From assembly GCA_934045905.1 (NCBI GenBank), contig OW203769.1, positions 31,437,345-31,501,344 of the forward strand: DNA of 64,000 nucleotides, read 5' to 3'. The notes under the pieces are model-generated. The model searched no databases and had not been told where the DNA came from. It saw only the letters and a program-made list of their open reading frames with translations. Source of the DNA: Leuctra nigra. Lineage: Eukaryota > Arthropoda > Insecta > Plecoptera > Leuctridae. This document shows positions 60,447-64,000 of this stretch, one piece after another (within the stretch, counting starts at the first letter, position 1; every line of letters starts with the position of its first letter). The position numbers and the translations under genes were made by a program.

Positions 60447-60749
60447 TGTCTAATTTTAATTCTATTACTGCACGGCTATTCATTATTACAAAAATCAACA
60501 AAACTACAAACAGAATAAAAACATTTTTATTTACAAATTTGGTTACAAAGTAGCCAAATAAGGAAATAAATCCGTTCGTATAGAATTACATCCACTAAAG
60601 TATTTTCAGCAGCTCGATAAAGCGTGGCTGAATTCTCGGTAAATAATATTGTAACACCGGCCGGGTATTTTAGAACCAATCGTACCGAATCAATACATAC
60701 AACTGTAGTCTACTTATTTTATTCCACGCAATGAGTTCTATTGTAAAAC

Positions 60750-60930
60750 CTCAGCGAAACATCAGCGAAACATCAGCGAAACCTCAGCGAAACATCAGCG
60801 AAACATCAGCGAAACATCAGCGAAACCTCAGCGAAACCTCAGCGAAACATCAGCGAAACCTCAGCGAAACATCAGCGAAACCTCAGCGAAACATCAGCGA
60901 AACATCAGCGAAACCTCAGCGAAACATCAG
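60750..60930. repeat. 11-bp minisatellite, about 17 copies
   Basis: Unit (A/C)TCAGCGAAAC. The only variation is a C/A choice at one position, in the order C A A C A A A C C A C A C A A C A. It ends abruptly at TCAGGAAAG. Confidence 0.95.
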
Positions 60931-61367
60931 GAAAGTGACCCCTCATTCGTGCTTTGCAGCCAGATTATATTTTAGACTTTTATGAAAGGCTGTAAAATTT
61001 AAATAATAACTTTCCTAAAAATAATCTGAAAGCGAATATTTAAAAAAAAAAAAAATTGCCCCGTTTTTGTATTCCCGTTAGGTTTTTCCTCGATGACATG
61101 TTTGATTTTGAAAAGTTCAATTACAAGTTTAGAAACAAATAACAGAACTAATTTTTTACACTTTAACAATAAGTGGCATAATTATTGTCGGTATGTAGGA
61201 TCTCCTGTTTTTAAGTTATTGTTGATGATTATTCTGATTGTTACTTTCAAACCTTGTTACAGGAGGGACTTTTTGAAAATAAAATTCTCTATGCATTTAT
61301 TTCGCAAATACGGCTAATCTACAATGTACACAATTATTACACTATTTTCTTTGCTTCGATAGACGTA

Positions 61368-61581
61368 CACTCGAACCAATTAAAAACGGTAGTTTGCACA
61401 AAACCTATTGGCTGCTGGTAAGGTTCCTTGACAATCAATCCTTGTTATTATCAATGAAATCAGCGCTCACCTACTAGAGTTAGATGATGAGTTAGCACTG
61501 ACTTCATGGGATGATGCCATCAAACCTTAATCAGACAATCATCCTTTTCTTTCGAGGTACCGTTTATTATTTGTTCGAGTG
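61368..61581. mobile_element. CACTCGAA-type MITE copy
   Basis: Ends CACTCGAACCAATTAAAAAC and TATTTGTTCGAGTG, flanked by TA (61366-61367 and 61582-61583). Core GGTTCCTTGACAATCAATCC matches the 42.4-kb copy. Confidence 0.8.
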
Positions 61582-61969
61582 TACGTTATTTAGTTTCAAT
61601 TTGAATTGTAAAATGAGCATGTTTTTGTACTAACGAGGACCAAAAGAATCGTGTGTACAAGTTAGCCGCTAACGCTCGCTTGGCTCATGTGAATGCTTGA
61701 AGCAGCTAATGCAAGATTCAGTTCAGCCATGCCGTGTGATGTCACTGCCTCCTAGATCGCGTTTGTTTATTTATGACGTCCCAATCTCCACGGACTTGTT
61801 TATACTTGTTTGAAACATTGTTGGCGCAACTCTCAAATAGAATCATGCAAACTTGAATAATTCCATTCGAGGGAGATCGATTTTTGTCACAACTGCGAGC
61901 AATGTGACGTCTGGATGTTTGAAGTCTGGCAACACAGCTCTTCAGTCACGACATATACATCTGGCAACA

Positions 61970-62230
61970 CGGCTGGGAGCAAGCTGGCTCAGGCAGCCGG
62001 AGGCCCCGGGTTCGAATCCCGCGCCGTCGTTCCTGACCGATGATTTGCCAGGACTCCTCAATCGAGAGCCAAATGCTGGGAAGGTTCCCTACTAATAGTC
62101 CACGACCATTTCCTTCCCACCGTCCATCCTCACCTACTCTCTCATCATCTCCCTGTCATCATTCATCCGTCGCCATTAGCTTAGTTGCAGAACAGTGCGA
62201 CGTTAAAACACCACTAAAATACAAAACAAT
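61970..62230 (+). mobile_element. tRNA-derived SINE
   Basis: Perfect RNA polymerase III B box GGTTCGAATCC (62009-62019) and an A-box-like TGGCTCAGGCAGCCGG about 25 nt upstream (61985). The head is followed by a non-tRNA body (CCCTACTAATAGTCCACGAC) and a tail, GTGCGACGTTAAAACACC, of the kind seen in arthropod SINEs. It is not a tRNA: no acceptor stem can be formed around the boxes. Confidence 0.6.
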
Positions 62231-63414
62231 TGAATACTGTGGAAGAACCGTGTAACTAACAACGAATTGTTCTTGGCAAATGTCCTAAGCTATTTCAAAG
62301 CCTCATGACAATGATGTAGACAACATTCATGATAAACTGTATGACGCAACATTGAAGCAGAGTCGACAACACTAAAAGATAGTTGAAAGTCATCTCCAAC
62401 ACTCCAGTATGCCCGATGCTTTGAACGATCAAGGTTCAGGCAGCGCCGGGACGTGAAAGAATCCGGGCGGGTTGTCGGCACGCTACTGCTGGTCAAAGCC
62501 TCAGCTCAGCGTTCTCTTTCACATCATGTAGGCCGTGTCCAGACCATGTAACTTGATTCATGTAGGCCGTGTCCAGACCAACCATTTACCTTTGACCTGT
62601 GCATTCTCCTAATAATAAAACGAGAAGATCAATACCAGGAATAATAATATGTTAAGTTGGTGCAAGCGCTCGGCCGTTTTAGCAAATTGGGAGTCGTCCG
62701 TCAACCCATTTTGTCTCCAATGGTATCCAAACAAGTGCCTGCAACAATCGGCAAAATCGCTCGCGCTTGCACAGTGGTACCACGTGACTAAACTTATAAA
62801 ACACGAAATTGGCCAAACTATTGCTCATAAGAGGAAGATAATGTATTTTCCTCATTCTATTAGTGATTCTACAACCCACTTGACCTTCTTCGACACCAAT
62901 ATTTTGGTCCCGATTTTTTATTTACGAAATATTGCTGTTTCATTAAAAAAATCGCACAGACCGCAATTTTCACTCAACAGACTTGCAAGTGGGCTCGTTG
63001 TCTTCGTTATGAAAATGCGAAGAGAACGTCGACGCTCTTTTTGTTAATAACTTGATATCTTACCTGGCCACAGACACCAATAAATAAGCGAAATTTCCGG
63101 TACATACCGACTTTATTTTAGAAAAATTGCAATTAAAATACCGAAAAAGGACGTCGACATTGCATAGGTATATGTATTATGATTATACATGCCAAGTTTC
63201 AGGTCGCTATGTTCAACGGTTATTTAGTTCCGATTTTTCTGTGAATCGTCTTTGACCAGTTTGGATCGTCCCGGATATTTTTTTGACTTTCCAAAATGGG
63301 TTGATTTCGCTAAATATCGATCTCAGATGACATCTTCTTACAATATTTGCCCTGAAATTAAAATCTCATATCCCCCTAGAATCCCCTTAAAATGTACACC
63401 AATCTAGTGTACGT
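62231..63414. other. Unassigned stretch with a short direct repeat
   Basis: CATGTAGGCCGTGTCCAGAC occurs twice 36-40 nt apart near 62525 and 62560. The segment from 62655 (GCGCTCGGCCGTTTTAG, CCGTCAACCCATTTTG, TCGCTCGCGCTTGCAC) resembles 43320-43850, so another repeat family is likely. Frames of 60-132 codons there are not supported as genes. Confidence 0.4.
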
Positions 63415-63793
63415 ATTCGCGTTTTCGGGCTGACCAGATGGCAGCACTTTCCAGGCCGCTATAACCACCATGACACTGCGCAGTAACGCGCATTGGTTTG
63501 TTGACGTTGTTTGGCGTCATGGCGTCATAACGAAATCGAAATGTCAGTGAAGGTGGAATAACTTGTGAGTTGTGTTGTTTACGTTATTACTTTGTTATTA
63601 CTTCATTTTATCATTTCCACCAGATTCCTTACCATAATTGTGGTTCATTTCCGAAGATAATTAATACTGCCTTTTTGATCAAAATGACATTGATAACATC
63701 AATAAAATTGGCGGCCGAAACGAAAACGATTGCATCTATAGGACTTATACTTTCTCACACTAGAGTGTGTCCCCTTTGCTCGAAAACGCGAAT
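63415..63793. mobile_element. ATTCGCGTTTTCG-ended element, 379-bp copy
   Basis: Ends ATTCGCGTTTTCG and CGAAAACGCGAAT. The interior includes GACGTTGTTTGGCGTCATGG and CACACTAGAGTGTG. It is collinear in reverse with the outer parts of 29271-31341 and serves as that element's empty form. Confidence 0.75.
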
Positions 63794-64000
63794 TCGCAGT
63801 CCATTCCATATGACTTTTAATTAACACCAGTGTTTTATCCTAGATTAGTGTACATTTTAACTTGATACATCGTGTTATGTAGCATAACCAGGCGCGTAGG
63901 AACTCTTTTCATCACAAGGTGGAACTGTCACCCCCCCCCCCCCCGGGGGTGGGGGGGGGGGGAGGGGGTGGTCCCAGTTCTAGCCCCGCGTGGCGTTTAT

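Noticed and set aside
61970..62060. A functional tRNA gene
   Set aside because: The B box is perfect, but there is no acceptor or anticodon stem and the body continues as a SINE.
62649..63047. A 132-codon plus-strand frame
   Set aside because: The first part matches repeat-like sequence near 43.3-43.8 kb and there is no recognisable motif.

Overview
This window looks like AT-rich nuclear DNA of an animal, most likely an insect. A hemipteran is a guess from the overall look of the repeats and not a demonstrated assignment. There is no bacterial-style gene packing. The only convincing host gene is split by GT-AG introns of about 4.2 kb, and the rest is dominated by nested transposable elements, foldback elements and satellites.

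Host gene (minus strand, 48.6 to 39.7 kb): three consecutive GC-rich exons (48425-48589, 44057-44185, 39702-39816) join in phase and encode the middle of a PfkB/ribokinase-fold carbohydrate kinase. It most resembles the pseudouridine-kinase branch. Upstream and downstream exons were not found. The middle exon is the terminal member of an exact 154-bp tandem array of 18 copies (44057-46828). Each copy carries a 25-nt 3' splice-site segment plus the whole 129-nt exon. Only the terminal copy is followed by a 5' splice site (GTGAGT).

Structured-repeat region (about 4.7 to 32.2 kb, densest from 20.9 to 32.2 kb): at least 31 copies of a roughly 55-nt hairpin, all in the same orientation. The outer stem changes by compensatory substitution. 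An inner stem also varies in a paired way. The conserved internal loop (GAAA opposite AGTA) matches the loop E / sarcin-ricin consensus. From 26.6 to 32.2 kb the hairpins form a tandem array with a unit of about 350 bp. In almost every unit a different transposable element sits in the AT-rich linker and leaves the hairpins intact.

Mobile elements: two inverted copies of a 1.95-kb element flanked by TTAA (13.6-15.6 and 16.65-20.68 kb), the first nested in another TTAA-flanked foldback and the second interrupted by a 2,077-bp Helitron-like element whose empty site is preserved in the other copy; five Helitron-like insertions; a deleted pogo/Tigger element with TA duplications (23.8-25.4 kb); two mariner-type foldbacks (10.9 and 26.9 kb); a 209-217 bp CACTC-type MITE family; two MITEs placed end to end between TAA triplets (36.3-37.2 kb); a 3-kb element with inverted arms near 0.57 kb and a broken gene (57.4-60.4 kb); a tRNA-like SINE (62.0 kb); and many hairpin MITEs. 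Minisatellites lie at 1.6, 9.2, 52.2 and 60.8 kb.

The rest is intron or intergenic AT-rich sequence in which no gene is supported. All assignments come from reading the sequence; no database search or folding program was run.
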